Shown in pieces: positions 43,512-56,387 of a stretch of 64,000 nt of DNA; position 1 is the stretch's first letter, and every line of letters begins with the position of its first letter. The notes under the pieces are model-generated. The model saw only the letters and a list, made by a program, of their open reading frames with translations, made no database searches and was not told the DNA's origin. The stretch is taken from positions 5,890,001 through 5,954,000 of the forward strand of contig NZ_CP041656.2 in assembly GCF_007290395.2 (NCBI RefSeq). Reading direction: 5' to 3'. This stretch comes from Bradyrhizobium cosmicum. GTDB lineage: Bacteria; Pseudomonadota; Alphaproteobacteria; Rhizobiales; Xanthobacteraceae. The position numbers and the translations under genes are program-made.

Positions 43512-43686
43512 TATGGCCCATCCGCGCAACAGCTTGCCGTAGCTCTGCTTTCTCCGGTCGCCGGTTTGAACCTGTTCCTGATAGAGTGCACCAATATCTA
43601 AGAGTGATTCCGGTCACACTTGCCTGGGCGATCCGCTGCTAAGCGTCGAACCAGGACGGGGACCGGCAGAGCATCGGTCGAATTGG

Positions 43687-44367
43687 ATGAGAACTCCCAT
43701 GAAAAGCCTGATCGGCACCGTTGTCGGCGCGTTCTGTCTTGCCGCCCCTGCCCTGGCGGAGACCCCGGCCGCGATCGTCGAGGACGTCCAGGGCAAGGTC
43801 GACGGCATCGCGTTCATGGATTACGTGGCGCCGGGCAAGATCATCAAGCTCGGGCCGAAGGCCAGCATCACGCTTAGCTATCTCAAATCCTGCCAGCGCG
43901 AGACCATCAGCGAAGGCGTCGTCCTGGTCGGCACGGAGCAGAGCACGGTGCAACTCGGCGAAGTCAAACGGGAAAAGGTGCCCTGCGATACCAACGCAGC
44001 GAAACTGTCGGAGCGCGAGGCGAACCAGAGCGCCGCGACGACGTTCCGCACGATGCGATCGGACGCCAAGGGCGCGCCGGCCAAGCTGCCGACGCTCTAC
44101 GGCGTCGCACCGCTGGTGCAAGCCAAGAGCGGCAGCACGCTGGTGATCGAGCGCACCGACGGCAAGGAGCCGACGATCAGCATCCCGCTCAGGAATGACG
44201 TCATGATCGCAGGCAAGTTCTACGACTTCGCCAAGGCCGGGAAGGCGCTGACCCCCGGCGGCAGCTATCTGGCGATCCTCGGCGCCAAGCGCTACGCCTT
44301 TCAGGTCGACGCCAGCGCCACGTCATCGCCGACGCCGATCGTCGGCCGGCTGCTGCGACTCGAATAG
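43687..44367 (+). CDS. FecR-like exported protein
   Basis: A 226-residue protein with a signal peptide (MKSLIGTVVGAFCLAAPALAE). The mature part has VDGIAFMDYVAPGKIIKLGP, then SITLSYLKSCQRETISEGVV, in keeping with FecR-type beta-rich periplasmic modules. The rest is beta-rich with no further family recognised. It is followed 18 bp later by a CHASE2-adenylate cyclase; pairs of FecR-type proteins and CHASE2 cyclases are common, so it probably senses or presents a signal to the CHASE2 domain. ATG 43699 is an alternative start closer to a GAGAA. Confidence 0.75.
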   Translation: MRTPMKSLIGTVVGAFCLAAPALAETPAAIVEDVQGKVDGIAFMDYVAPGKIIKLGPKASITLSYLKSCQRETISEGVVLVGTEQSTVQLGEVKREKVPCDTNAAKLSEREANQSAATTFRTMRSDAKGAPAKLPTLYGVAPLVQAKSGSTLVIERTDGKEPTISIPLRNDVMIAGKFYDFAKAGKALTPGGSYLAILGAKRYAFQVDASATSSPTPIVGRLLRLE

Positions 44368-44385
44368 GCGGCCAGCGACGGGGCG

Positions 44386-46536
44386 ATGCGGCGGATCGGC
44401 AGGCGGGACATCGTTGCGGCGATGCTGATTGCGCTCCTGGCGGGCGCCGTCTTCACGTCTCCGCCGCTGCAGGTGCTGCAGGGCCTCTCGCTCGACATCC
44501 TCACGGCGCTGCGCGGCAAGCTAGTCGGCGACCGCCGCGATCCCGCGACGTCGCCGGTCGTCGTGGTGGCGATCGACGGGGAGACCTACGACACGCCGCC
44601 CTTCAAGGGATCGCCGACGCTGACCTGGACGCGCGAGATCGGCCGGGTGCTCACTGGCATCACCGACGGCGGCGCCAAGGCGATCGGCTTCGACGTCATC
44701 TTTCCGAGCTCGATCGAACAGTCGGAAATCCCCTTTGGAGACGCGCCGCTCGGCAGCCGCATGAGAGGATTCGACCGGGACTATCTGATCGCGCTGCGTC
44801 AGATCTCCGACAGCGGCAAACTGGTGCTCGGCGAAATCCTCAGCAACGACCACCCCGACAGGCCCTACCGCGCGCAGCAACTGGCGGTGCGAACCAACAT
44901 CCGTGCGCTCAATGTCCATACTGATGCGGACGACGTCATCCGGCGGATGCCACTCGGTTTCTCCATCGACGGCAAGCCGGTGCCCGCCATGGCCGTCGAG
45001 CTCGCCGCACGCGCGCTCGACGCAACGCCCGAGATCGCGCCGTCCGGTGCGGCCAAGCTCTCTGGATATGCGATTCCGAGCGCGGTGCCGAACACGTTGA
45101 CGCTCAATTTTCGAGGGCTTGGCCGCGACGTTCCGACCTTTTCCTTTGCCGACCTGCGGGCCTGCGTCGAGAAGGGCGACCGCGACTTCTTCCGCCGCAC
45201 CTTCGCCGGCAAAGTGGTGCTGCTCGGCAGCGTGCTGAACTTCGAGGATCGCAAGCTCACGTCGATGCGCCTTGCAGGCGGTTACGACGGAACACCAGCC
45301 GCACGATGCGTCTTGCCCGCCCCGGCGAGCGCCGCGCCGAAGGTCCGCAGCGACATCGCCGGCGTATTCGTGCACGCCACCGCGGTGCGAAACCTGATCG
45401 AGCGCGACGTCGTGACCGAACTCGGCTTTCCCATGCGGGCCATTTTCACGATCGTGTTTGCGGCGATCATCGCCGTTGCGGGCTGCATGCTCGCCCCTGG
45501 CGGCGCACTGATCGCCTGGTTCGCCCTCACTGCCGCGTACACCGCCATGGCCGTCGGCGCCTTCGTTCAAGCCCTCGCGCTGCCGCTCACTGAGCCTGCA
45601 CTCGCGAGCCTAGCTGCGCTCGCGATGATGATCGGCTACCGTTTCGTGCTGGCCGATCGCGACGAACGTTTCCTGCGCAGGAGCTTTGCCTTCTATCTCG
45701 CCCCGGAAGTGATCGACACCATGGTGGCCTCGGGCAAGATGCCGGCGCTCGGCGGCGAAATGCGCAACGTCACCATGTTCTTTTCCGACCTCAGCGGCTT
45801 CTCCTCCATCGCGGAGACGATGACACCGGGCGAACTGGTGACCCTGATGAACGAATATCTCTCGGCGATGACCGATATCATCGAAGGCCATGGCGGCTAT
45901 GTGGACAAATATATCGGCGATTCCATCGTCGCCATGTTCGGCGCGCCGGCTGACGATCCCGCGCACGCGCGTAGCGCGGTCCGCGCGGCGCTGAAGTGCC
46001 ACGAGAAGCTCGCAGAGCTGAATGCCAACAATCCCGCCTTCGTCGGCCACGGCCTGTCACATCGCATCGGGCTCAACAGCGGCGAGGCCGTTGTCGGCAA
46101 TATCGGCTCGCGCCGCCGCTTCAATTACACCGTCATGAGCGATACCGTGAACGTCGCCTCGCGGCTGGAGGGTGCCAACAAATATTACGGCACAGCGATC
46201 ATGGCCTCGGCGGCGACGGTCGCGCAGACTGGCGACAGCTTCGCATGGCGCGAGCTCGACGCGATCAGGGTTTTGGGGCGCGGCGAGGCGATCAAGGTAT
46301 TCGAGCCGCTCGCCGAGAAGGGCGCGGAGAAAGCGGAGCAGAAGACCGTGGCCGCAACATATGCGGAAGGACTGGCATGCTGGCGCGCGCGGGAGTTTGC
46401 GAAGGCGGTCGATGCGTTTGAAGGCGCGGCAATGAACGATCCGGCGTCAAGTCTGTTCGCCAGACGCGCCAAGGCGTATTCCATCGACCCGCCACCGCCG
46501 GATTGGACGCCGGTCAACACGCTCGAAGGCAAGTAG
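44386..46536 (+). CDS. CHASE2-domain adenylate cyclase
   Basis: A 716-residue membrane protein. A single N-terminal TM leads to a large extracytoplasmic CHASE2 domain (about residues 40-320; VVVVAIDGETYDTPP, KAIGFDVIFPSS, GVFVHATAVRNL), then three TMs and a class III cyclase domain with FFSDLSGFSS (metal Asp), YVDKYIGDSIVAMFG (Lys plus second metal Asp), and MSDTVNVASRLEG (Asn/Arg transition-state residues). It should make cAMP in response to an outer signal, with the FecR-like neighbour as likely partner. A short TPR-like tail follows the cyclase domain. It converges on pobA with an 18-bp gap. Confidence 0.93.
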   Translation: MRRIGRRDIVAAMLIALLAGAVFTSPPLQVLQGLSLDILTALRGKLVGDRRDPATSPVVVVAIDGETYDTPPFKGSPTLTWTREIGRVLTGITDGGAKAIGFDVIFPSSIEQSEIPFGDAPLGSRMRGFDRDYLIALRQISDSGKLVLGEILSNDHPDRPYRAQQLAVRTNIRALNVHTDADDVIRRMPLGFSIDGKPVPAMAVELAARALDATPEIAPSGAAKLSGYAIPSAVPNTLTLNFRGLGRDVPTFSFADLRACVEKGDRDFFRRTFAGKVVLLGSVLNFEDRKLTSMRLAGGYDGTPAARCVLPAPASAAPKVRSDIAGVFVHATAVRNLIERDVVTELGFPMRAIFTIVFAAIIAVAGCMLAPGGALIAWFALTAAYTAMAVGAFVQALALPLTEPALASLAALAMMIGYRFVLADRDERFLRRSFAFYLAPEVIDTMVASGKMPALGGEMRNVTMFFSDLSGFSSIAETMTPGELVTLMNEYLSAMTDIIEGHGGYVDKYIGDSIVAMFGAPADDPAHARSAVRAALKCHEKLAELNANNPAFVGHGLSHRIGLNSGEAVVGNIGSRRRFNYTVMSDTVNVASRLEGANKYYGTAIMASAATVAQTGDSFAWRELDAIRVLGRGEAIKVFEPLAEKGAEKAEQKTVAATYAEGLACWRAREFAKAVDAFEGAAMNDPASSLFARRAKAYSIDPPPPDWTPVNTLEGK

Positions 46537-46554
46537 CGTCCCTTTCCTCTCGCG

Positions 46555-48679
<2,125 letters not shown>

Positions 48680-48697
48680 AAGCCTCGACCGATCGGC

Positions 48698-49726
48698 TCA
48701 GGCGCCGAACCGGCGGCGATAGTCCTGCGGCGCGGTGGCCAGCACGCGCAGGAAACTACGGCGCATGGTCTCTTCCGACCCGAAGCCGCAGCGCTGGAAT
48801 ATCCGCTTCACCGGCAGGCGCGTCTCCGAAAGCATCCGTCGGGCGGCTTCCACCCTCAGCCGTTCGATGGCGCGCAACGGCGTCTGTCCAGTGGCTCTGG
48901 CATAATGCCGGCTGAAACTGCGCTCACTCATGCCGGCCTGACTGGCCAGTCTGGACAGCGAAAGATCGCCGGCGAGATGCTTGACGATCCAGTCGTGCAG
49001 CGCGCCGAATTCGTCCTCGGCCGACTGCAGAGACAGTGTCTCGCTGAACTGCGCCTGCCCGCCCGGACGCTTGAGGAAGACGACGAGATAGCGCGCCACT
49101 GCCAGCGCCGTCGTGCGACCCAGATCCTCCTCCACCAGGGCCAGCGCCAGATCGATGCCGGCCGTCACGCCTGCCGACGTCCAGATCCCGCCGTCGCGCA
49201 CAAAGATCGGATCGGACTCGACGCGCACGGCGGGGAAGCGTCGCGCGAGCTCGGTGCAGTATGACCAATGCGTCACCGCGCGCCGTCCGTCGAGCGCACC
49301 CGATGCGCCGAGCAGGAATGCTCCGGTGCAGACTGACGCCACACGGCGCGCCTTCCTGAGGCGCTGGCGCAGCCAAGCCAGCAACGCCGGATCGGCAGCA
49401 GCGAGGTCAACGCCCGGGCCGCCCGCGACCACGAGCGTGTCCAGCGCGGCGGCGCTGCGTGGCAGCGCATCGGTGACGATTTCCAGCCCCGACGAAGCCG
49501 CCACGCGCGAGCGATCCTTTGCCACGACCCGCAGGACGTAAGGCGCGGTTCCGCCGGCCTGCACGACCTGCTCGTTGGCGGTGGCGAACACCTGGAGCGG
49601 CCCTGTCACGTCGAGCAGCTGCACCGCCGGATAGGCCAGCACTTCGATGACGCGGGGGGCGTGGGCCCCGGCGAAGCGCACGGCACGCGAACGCGAGCTT
49701 GGCGGGAAACGAGGGGACTTTGGCAT
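48698..49726 (-). CDS. GlxA-family AraC-type regulator with DJ-1/PfpI domain
   Basis: A 342-residue regulator of the GlxA type. A DJ-1/PfpI-like N-terminal domain (VIEVLAYPAVQLLDVTGPLQ, VASVCTGAFLLGASGAL) precedes a C-terminal AraC helix-turn-helix pair (LSLSRLASQAGMSERSFSRH and VKRIFQRCGFGSEETMRRSF). ATG 49726 is chosen. It diverges, 60 bp away, from a gene encoding a free DJ-1/PfpI-type enzyme, so it probably regulates that gene. The ligand is unknown; in other GlxA members ligands include arginine- or choline-type compounds. Confidence 0.9.
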   Translation of the reverse strand: MPKSPRFPPSSRSRAVRFAGAHAPRVIEVLAYPAVQLLDVTGPLQVFATANEQVVQAGGTAPYVLRVVAKDRSRVAASSGLEIVTDALPRSAAALDTLVVAGGPGVDLAAADPALLAWLRQRLRKARRVASVCTGAFLLGASGALDGRRAVTHWSYCTELARRFPAVRVESDPIFVRDGGIWTSAGVTAGIDLALALVEEDLGRTTALAVARYLVVFLKRPGGQAQFSETLSLQSAEDEFGALHDWIVKHLAGDLSLSRLASQAGMSERSFSRHYARATGQTPLRAIERLRVEAARRMLSETRLPVKRIFQRCGFGSEETMRRSFLRVLATAPQDYRRRFGA

Positions 49727-49786
49727 CTCAGCCACAGCGTGCCCCGCTAAATTGTTACTGTCCAGCTTCGAATTGGGAGTGACCCT

Positions 49787-50500
49787 ATGATCCCGCCAGA
49801 GACCCACCTTCAGATCGGATCCCTATTGTTTGACGGTCTTGACCAGATCGATCTGACGGGCCCGTTCGAAGTGCTGTCGCGCATTCCGAACGCGACCTAT
49901 CGCGTCTACGCCAAGACGACCGACCCTGTGCGCGACGTCAAAGGCCTGAAATTGACCCCGGATGCGACGCTTGCCGAGGCGCCGCAGCTCGACGTCCTGC
50001 ATGTACCGGGCGGTTTTGGTCAGGAGGCCCTGATGGACGACGAAGAGGTTCTGGGCTGGCTCCAGCAACAGGCCGCAGGTGCGGGCAGCGTCTTCTCCGT
50101 CTGCACCGGCGCATTGCTGCTTGGCGCGGCCGGACTTTTGAGGGGACGGCGGGCCACGACGCACTGGGCTTCGTTTCACCTGCTGCCGTTATTCGGCGCC
50201 ACGGCCGTCAACGAGCGCGTCGTCGTCGATGGCAGCTGGGTCTTCGCCGCCGGCGTCACCGCCGGAATTGACGGCGCGCTACGACTCGCGGCCGAGCTGC
50301 GCGGAGATGACGTCGCGCGCGCGATCCAGCTCTACATGCAATATGCGCCGGAGCCGCCGTTCGATAGCGGCACACCGGAGCGTGCGCCGGGCGCCATCCT
50401 CGACCAGGCAAGGCGCGCAGTGGCCGACATCACCGCACGGCGCGAGGCAACGGCCCGGCGTGTGGCCGGACGGCTCGGGATCGACGCCGCCAAAGGTTAG
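49787..50500 (+). CDS. DJ-1/PfpI-family protein, isonitrile-hydratase-like
   Basis: A 237-residue single-domain protein of the DJ-1/PfpI superfamily. The nucleophile Cys106 is in VFSVCTGALLLGAAGLLRG, followed by RRATTHWASFHLLP; DLTGPFEVLSRIP is the N-terminal block. This set and length match cyclohexyl-isocyanide hydratase (InhA) of Pseudomonas better than proteases or chaperones of the family, but substrate is not proven. The GlxA-type regulator divergently encoded next to it has the same type of domain, so they may bind related ligands. Confidence 0.82.
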   Translation: MIPPETHLQIGSLLFDGLDQIDLTGPFEVLSRIPNATYRVYAKTTDPVRDVKGLKLTPDATLAEAPQLDVLHVPGGFGQEALMDDEEVLGWLQQQAAGAGSVFSVCTGALLLGAAGLLRGRRATTHWASFHLLPLFGATAVNERVVVDGSWVFAAGVTAGIDGALRLAAELRGDDVARAIQLYMQYAPEPPFDSGTPERAPGAILDQARRAVADITARREATARRVAGRLGIDAAKG

Positions 50501-50532
50501 TCCGCAAGGCCTCACATCCGAAGGAGGAGACG

Positions 50533-50922
50533 ATGAGCACGAGGACATTCACACGGACCCCGCCGCCGGGCTGGCTACTCGCGATGTGGAGAGAGATCGA
50601 CGACAAGACCTTCGGCAAGGGTTTCGACTGCTTCGCCGAGGATGCGATCTGCAATCTCGGCGTCGCGGACTGGCACGGCCGTGAGACGATCCGCAACAAT
50701 CTGCGGCAGTTCGTCGACCGCGGCTTCACCGCGCTCCACGATGTCATCGAGTACTGGGACAGCCCAATGCTCAAGATCTTTCGCGGCGAGGTCTCGATGC
50801 GTTTCGACGATCCCAACGTTGCGCCCGTGCGGCCGACAATGGTCCATTTCTTCTATATGGACGAAAGGGATCCCGCCAAGGTCAGGCACTGGATCGGGGC
50901 CGTGGGCCCAACGGGATTCTAG
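50533..50922 (+). CDS. SnoaL/NTF2-like protein
   Basis: A 129-residue alpha+beta-cone protein of the SnoaL/NTF2 superfamily: an N-terminal helix, then FGKGFDCFAEDAICNLGVAD, HGRETIRNNLRQFVDRGF and beta-strands ending FYMDERDPAKVRHW. Such proteins are small enzymes (isomerases, cyclases) or binding modules. A strong AAGGAGGAG precedes the ATG by five bases. It follows the DJ-1/PfpI gene by 32 bp and probably shares its operon, so it may act on a related compound. Confidence 0.82.
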   Translation: MSTRTFTRTPPPGWLLAMWREIDDKTFGKGFDCFAEDAICNLGVADWHGRETIRNNLRQFVDRGFTALHDVIEYWDSPMLKIFRGEVSMRFDDPNVAPVRPTMVHFFYMDERDPAKVRHWIGAVGPTGF

Positions 50923-50952
50923 CCTGCGACATCCGCCTGGTCGCGACGACAG

Positions 50953-50982
50953 GATCGGCCTCATCTTTCGGTGAGGCCGATC
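50953..50982. terminator. Bidirectional hairpin between SnoaL-like gene and pcaG
   Basis: A perfect 11-bp stem (50953-50963 with 50972-50982) with loop TCTTTCGG lies between the convergent genes ending at 50922 and 50990. It would terminate transcription from both sides. Confidence 0.75.
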
Positions 50983-50989
50983 GCGGGGC

Positions 50990-51616
50990 TTAGACGTCGA
51001 AGAACACCGTCTCGTCCGCTCCCTGCAAATTGATCGTGAAGGAATACACGACCTTCCCGGCACGATCGCCGCGGGTTGCGATCAGGGTCTTGCGACGCAC
51101 CGCCGGTTCGACGAGGTTGAGCACGGGATCTGCGGCGTTTGCGGCCTCCTCATCCGAGAAGTAGAGCCGCGTGTTGAGACCGATGTTGATGCCGCGCGCG
51201 ACGATCCAGACGTTGACATGCGGCGCGCATTTGCGGCCTGCCTTGTCCGCGATCGCGCCGGGCTTGATGGTGTCGAAGGTGACGAGACCGCTGTCGAAAT
51301 CCGATCCCGCGCGGCCCCAGCCGCGGAAATCCCCGTCCAGCGTGCCGGCCGAACGATCGGCCGGATGGTTGTAGCGGCCGCTCGCATTGGCCTGCCAGAT
51401 TTCGAGCAGCACGTCGCGCAGCGGCGAGCCGGTTCCGTCGAGCACCTTGCCTTCCAGCGTGATGCGCTCGCCTTGCGTGCTCGGCGTCACCAGCACGTTG
51501 GAAAAGTTCTTCTCGAAGATGTCGAATCCGGCCATGGCCGGGATCAGGCCGATGTGGACATAGGGTCCGGCGGTCTGCGAAGCGGTTTCCTTGAGGTAGT
51601 TGAGCGGCTGCGGCAT
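50990..51616 (-). CDS. pcaG: Protocatechuate 3,4-dioxygenase, alpha subunit
   Basis: A 208-residue intradiol dioxygenase alpha chain. It has SQTAGPYVHIGLIP, ITLEGKVLDGTGSPLRDVLL, IWQANASGRYNH, and KCAPHVNVWIVARGINIGL. As expected for alpha chains it lacks the iron ligands, which are in PcaH. With PcaH it opens protocatechuate to beta-carboxymuconate. ATG 51616 is four bases after the pcaH stop, so the two are one transcript. pcaB, pcaC and pcaD are not in the window. Confidence 0.95.
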   Translation of the reverse strand: MPQPLNYLKETASQTAGPYVHIGLIPAMAGFDIFEKNFSNVLVTPSTQGERITLEGKVLDGTGSPLRDVLLEIWQANASGRYNHPADRSAGTLDGDFRGWGRAGSDFDSGLVTFDTIKPGAIADKAGRKCAPHVNVWIVARGINIGLNTRLYFSDEEAANAADPVLNLVEPAVRRKTLIATRGDRAGKVVYSFTINLQGADETVFFDV

Positions 51617-51620
51617 GGAC

Positions 51621-53429
<1,809 letters not shown>

Positions 53430-53509
53430 GCGACGGGCCCGGCCCCGCGAAAACCTGATCCCCGCCAAACCCACTGGTTGCGCAGGGTCGGTCACGCTAG
53501 AGTTGCCCC

Positions 53510-54814
53510 ATGACAGTGACCGACATTGCGAGCCGGACCTACAATCACAGCTGGCGGCTGGATCCGATCATCCGCAGCCTGCTTGATACCGATTTCTACA
53601 AGTTATTGATGTTGCAGATGATTCGGGAATCGTACCCTGCCCAGCAGGTGACTTTTTCGGTCATCAACCGCTCGCGCCATGTGCGGCTCGCCGAGATCAT
53701 CGACGAGGACGAGTTACGCGCCCAGCTTGACCACGCCCGCACCATCCGCTTCGCCAAGAAGGAGCTGATCTGGCTCGCCGGTAACACCTTCTACGGCAAG
53801 ACCCATATGTTCTCGGCGGACTTCATCCGCTGGCTCGCCGAATTCCGTCTGCCCGAATACGAGCTTCGCAAGGTCGAGGGGCAGTATGAATTGCATTTCC
53901 ACGGGCCGTGGAGCCACACCACCATGTGGGAGATTCCGGCGCTCGCCATCCTCAACGAGCTGCGCTCACGCGCTGCAATGAAGGGCCGTGGCCGGTTCGA
54001 ACTCGACGTGCTCTATGCCCGCGCCAAGGCCAAGCTGTGGACCAAGGTCGAGCGTCTGCGCAAGCTCGAGAATCTGAGGCTTTCCGACTTCGGCACGCGC
54101 CGCCGCCACGGCTTCCTGTGGCAGCGCTGGTGCGTCGAGGCCGTGAAGGAAGGCTTGGGTTCGTCCTTCATCGGCACCTCGAACGTACTGCTTGCGATGG
54201 ACAACGACCTCGAGGCCATCGGCACCAACGCGCATGAGCTGCCGATGGTGGCGGCCGCGCTCGCCAGGGACGACGAGGAATTGCGCTGGGCGCCCTATCG
54301 GATTCTCGACCAGTGGCGGCAGACCTATGGCGGCAACCTCCTGATCGCGCTGCCCGACGCCTTCGGTACGAAAGCCTTTCTGCGCGATGCGCCGGAATGG
54401 GTGGCCGACTGGACCGGCTTCCGTCCCGACAGCGCGCCGCCGATCCAGGCCGGCGAGGAGATCATCGCCTGGTGGGAGAAGAAAGGCCGCAACCCCAGGG
54501 ACAAGCTGCTCGTGTTCTCCGACGCGATGGACGTCGGCTCGATCGAGGAGACCTATCATCACTTCGCCGGCCGCTCGCGCCTCTCGTTCGGTTGGGGCAC
54601 CAATCTCACCAATGATTTCGTCGGCTGTCCGCCTGACGGCTCGATCAATCTCGATCCCATCTCGATTGTCTGCAAGGTGACGTCGGTTGACGGCCACCCG
54701 GCCGTCAAGCTCTCGGACAATCCTGAAAAGGCAACCGGCCTTCCCTCCGAGATCGAACGCTATCTACGCGTTTTCGGCGACGCCGGCCGCGTGCGCAAAC
54801 CGGTGCTGGTCTAG
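53510..54814 (+). CDS. pncB: Nicotinate phosphoribosyltransferase
   Basis: A 434-residue type II phosphoribosyltransferase that joins nicotinate and PRPP to nicotinate mononucleotide with ATP, in the NAD salvage pathway. It starts with [32 protein letters not shown] and [13 protein letters not shown] follow. The autophosphorylated His is His242 in [27 protein letters not shown] and [11 protein letters not shown] are the phosphate-binding end. Length is normal for the proteobacterial type. The start ATG lies 80 bp after the LysR gene and is likely a separate unit. Confidence 0.97.
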   Translation: MTVTDIASRTYNHSWRLDPIIRSLLDTDFYKLLMLQMIRESYPAQQVTFSVINRSRHVRLAEIIDEDELRAQLDHARTIRFAKKELIWLAGNTFYGKTHMFSADFIRWLAEFRLPEYELRKVEGQYELHFHGPWSHTTMWEIPALAILNELRSRAAMKGRGRFELDVLYARAKAKLWTKVERLRKLENLRLSDFGTRRRHGFLWQRWCVEAVKEGLGSSFIGTSNVLLAMDNDLEAIGTNAHELPMVAAALARDDEELRWAPYRILDQWRQTYGGNLLIALPDAFGTKAFLRDAPEWVADWTGFRPDSAPPIQAGEEIIAWWEKKGRNPRDKLLVFSDAMDVGSIEETYHHFAGRSRLSFGWGTNLTNDFVGCPPDGSINLDPISIVCKVTSVDGHPAVKLSDNPEKATGLPSEIERYLRVFGDAGRVRKPVLV

Positions 54815-55065
54815 GGCCACGCCCCAACTCTATCGATCGAGTAAACCGCGCAGGACGATTGCGAAGCATTGGCTCGTCAATGCCTCGCTGGTTCCGGTTT
54901 GTCGTCATTTGCAACGATTCGCGCGCATTCCTGTCACGACGCCTTCACCCTGCGATACAGTCCCCCGACACTTTCAGGTCGAGTTAAGCAACCATCTCCT
55001 CTACTTGGCGTTGCAGGCGCAACGCTCCGCTGGCTGGGATCGTTGATCGATTTGGGGAACTGACG

Positions 55066-56373
55066 GTGGTTCGTAGAACAGCGCCCTCAACGAAGGGGCA
55101 CAGCTTCCTTCACGTCATCAAGCTCGTCTCGCCTTTTGTCATGGTCGTCGTCCTTCAGGCGACGATTGCGGGCTTGAGCCTCGAGGTGATGTCATCGGTC
55201 CGCGCCTATGTCGCGGGCGAAGCGCTGTGGTCGCGCTCGCAGAAGAACGCCGTCTATTTCCTCAACCTCTATCTGCATTCGGGCGAAGCGAGCCAGTTTG
55301 TACAATACCAGTCTTCGCTCGCCATCCCCATCGGCGATGAATATGCAAGATGGGCGCTCGAACGCGATCCAGTAGACGTCGAGACCGCCCGAGTCGGATT
55401 CCTGCAAGGTGGCAACCATCCCGACGACGTCCCCGGCCTGATCTGGCTGTTTCGCTATTTCAATCAGGTCAGCTTCCTCAGGGAGGCGATCCGGGAGTGG
55501 GCCGCGACCGATCCGATGTTGCTCGAGCTCAGCGTCTTCGGCGAGGTCATCCGGAACGAGCTGAAGAGCGGCCCCATCCAGGATAGGGGCCGCCTGCAAT
55601 TTCTCTCGTCGCGGCTCTCGGAGCTGAATAGGCAATTCACGTGGCATGCCGAGCGGTTCTCGACTGTGCTTGGCGAGGGTTCCCGCGCGATCAAGGTGAT
55701 CTTGACCTGCATCAACATCGTCACCGCTATGACGTTGATCCTGCTCCTGGTCTGGCACACGCGACGTCTGGTGCTTCAGCGGCAGGCGTTCGAGGATGCA
55801 TTGCACGCTGAGAAGGAGCGACTGGCCTTTCAGGCCTCGCATGACCAGCTCACCGGGCTTGCCAATCGCCGCGCTTTCGAGGCGCGTCTGCAAAGCGAGC
55901 TGGAAAGTATTGCAGCCGGTTCGCTGGGCTTGGTCCTGCTCGATCTCGACCAATTCAAGAACGTCAACGACACCTGCGGCCATCTCGCGGGCGATCGCCT
56001 GCTCTGCCGCGTCGCCGAGCTGTTGCGGCAGGACCGCCAGCCGCATGATCTGGTGGCCCGGCTCGGGGGCGACGAATTCGGCCTGATCCTGCCGCAGCGT
56101 TCGCCCGTCGACACGGTCGATATCGCTGAACGTCTGCGCCGGTCACTCGAATTGTTCAGCTTCCCCTGGGACGATCGTTGCTTTGCGGTGACCGCCAGCA
56201 TCGGCATTGCCTGCATCGCCGAACGGGACACCACGCTTGAGGAGGCGATGCGGCGGGCGGATGCCGCCTGCTATCGCGCCAAGGAGAAAGGGCGCAACCG
56301 GGTTCAGGTCGAAAGTACACGGCCGGACGGCGTTCTTGTTGCCTCGCGACATCGCGAAGCTGCACGCGCGTAA
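55066..56373 (+). CDS. Membrane GGDEF protein, predicted diguanylate cyclase
   Basis: A 435-residue protein with TM1 (about residues 20-42), an extracytoplasmic helical sensor domain (about 43-205), TM2 (about 208-228), and a GGDEF domain. The active motif is RLGGDEFG with GGDEF at residues 334-338; DQLTGLANRRAFEARL and DLDQFKNVNDTCGHLAGD are the substrate and metal blocks. The primary inhibitory site, RxxD in classical enzymes, reads QPHD here (residues 325-328), so product inhibition may be weak. It should make c-di-GMP. GTG 55066 has GGGGAAC nine bases upstream. Confidence 0.92.
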   Translation: MVRRTAPSTKGHSFLHVIKLVSPFVMVVVLQATIAGLSLEVMSSVRAYVAGEALWSRSQKNAVYFLNLYLHSGEASQFVQYQSSLAIPIGDEYARWALERDPVDVETARVGFLQGGNHPDDVPGLIWLFRYFNQVSFLREAIREWAATDPMLLELSVFGEVIRNELKSGPIQDRGRLQFLSSRLSELNRQFTWHAERFSTVLGEGSRAIKVILTCINIVTAMTLILLLVWHTRRLVLQRQAFEDALHAEKERLAFQASHDQLTGLANRRAFEARLQSELESIAAGSLGLVLLDLDQFKNVNDTCGHLAGDRLLCRVAELLRQDRQPHDLVARLGGDEFGLILPQRSPVDTVDIAERLRRSLELFSFPWDDRCFAVTASIGIACIAERDTTLEEAMRRADAACYRAKEKGRNRVQVESTRPDGVLVASRHREAARA

Positions 56374-56387
56374 CGTTGCCTGCCCTG

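Noticed and set aside
54815..55065. Possible small RNA or riboswitch upstream of the GGDEF gene
   Set aside because: No conserved riboswitch core such as the GEMM c-di-GMP motif could be seen, and no strong hairpin precedes the start codon.
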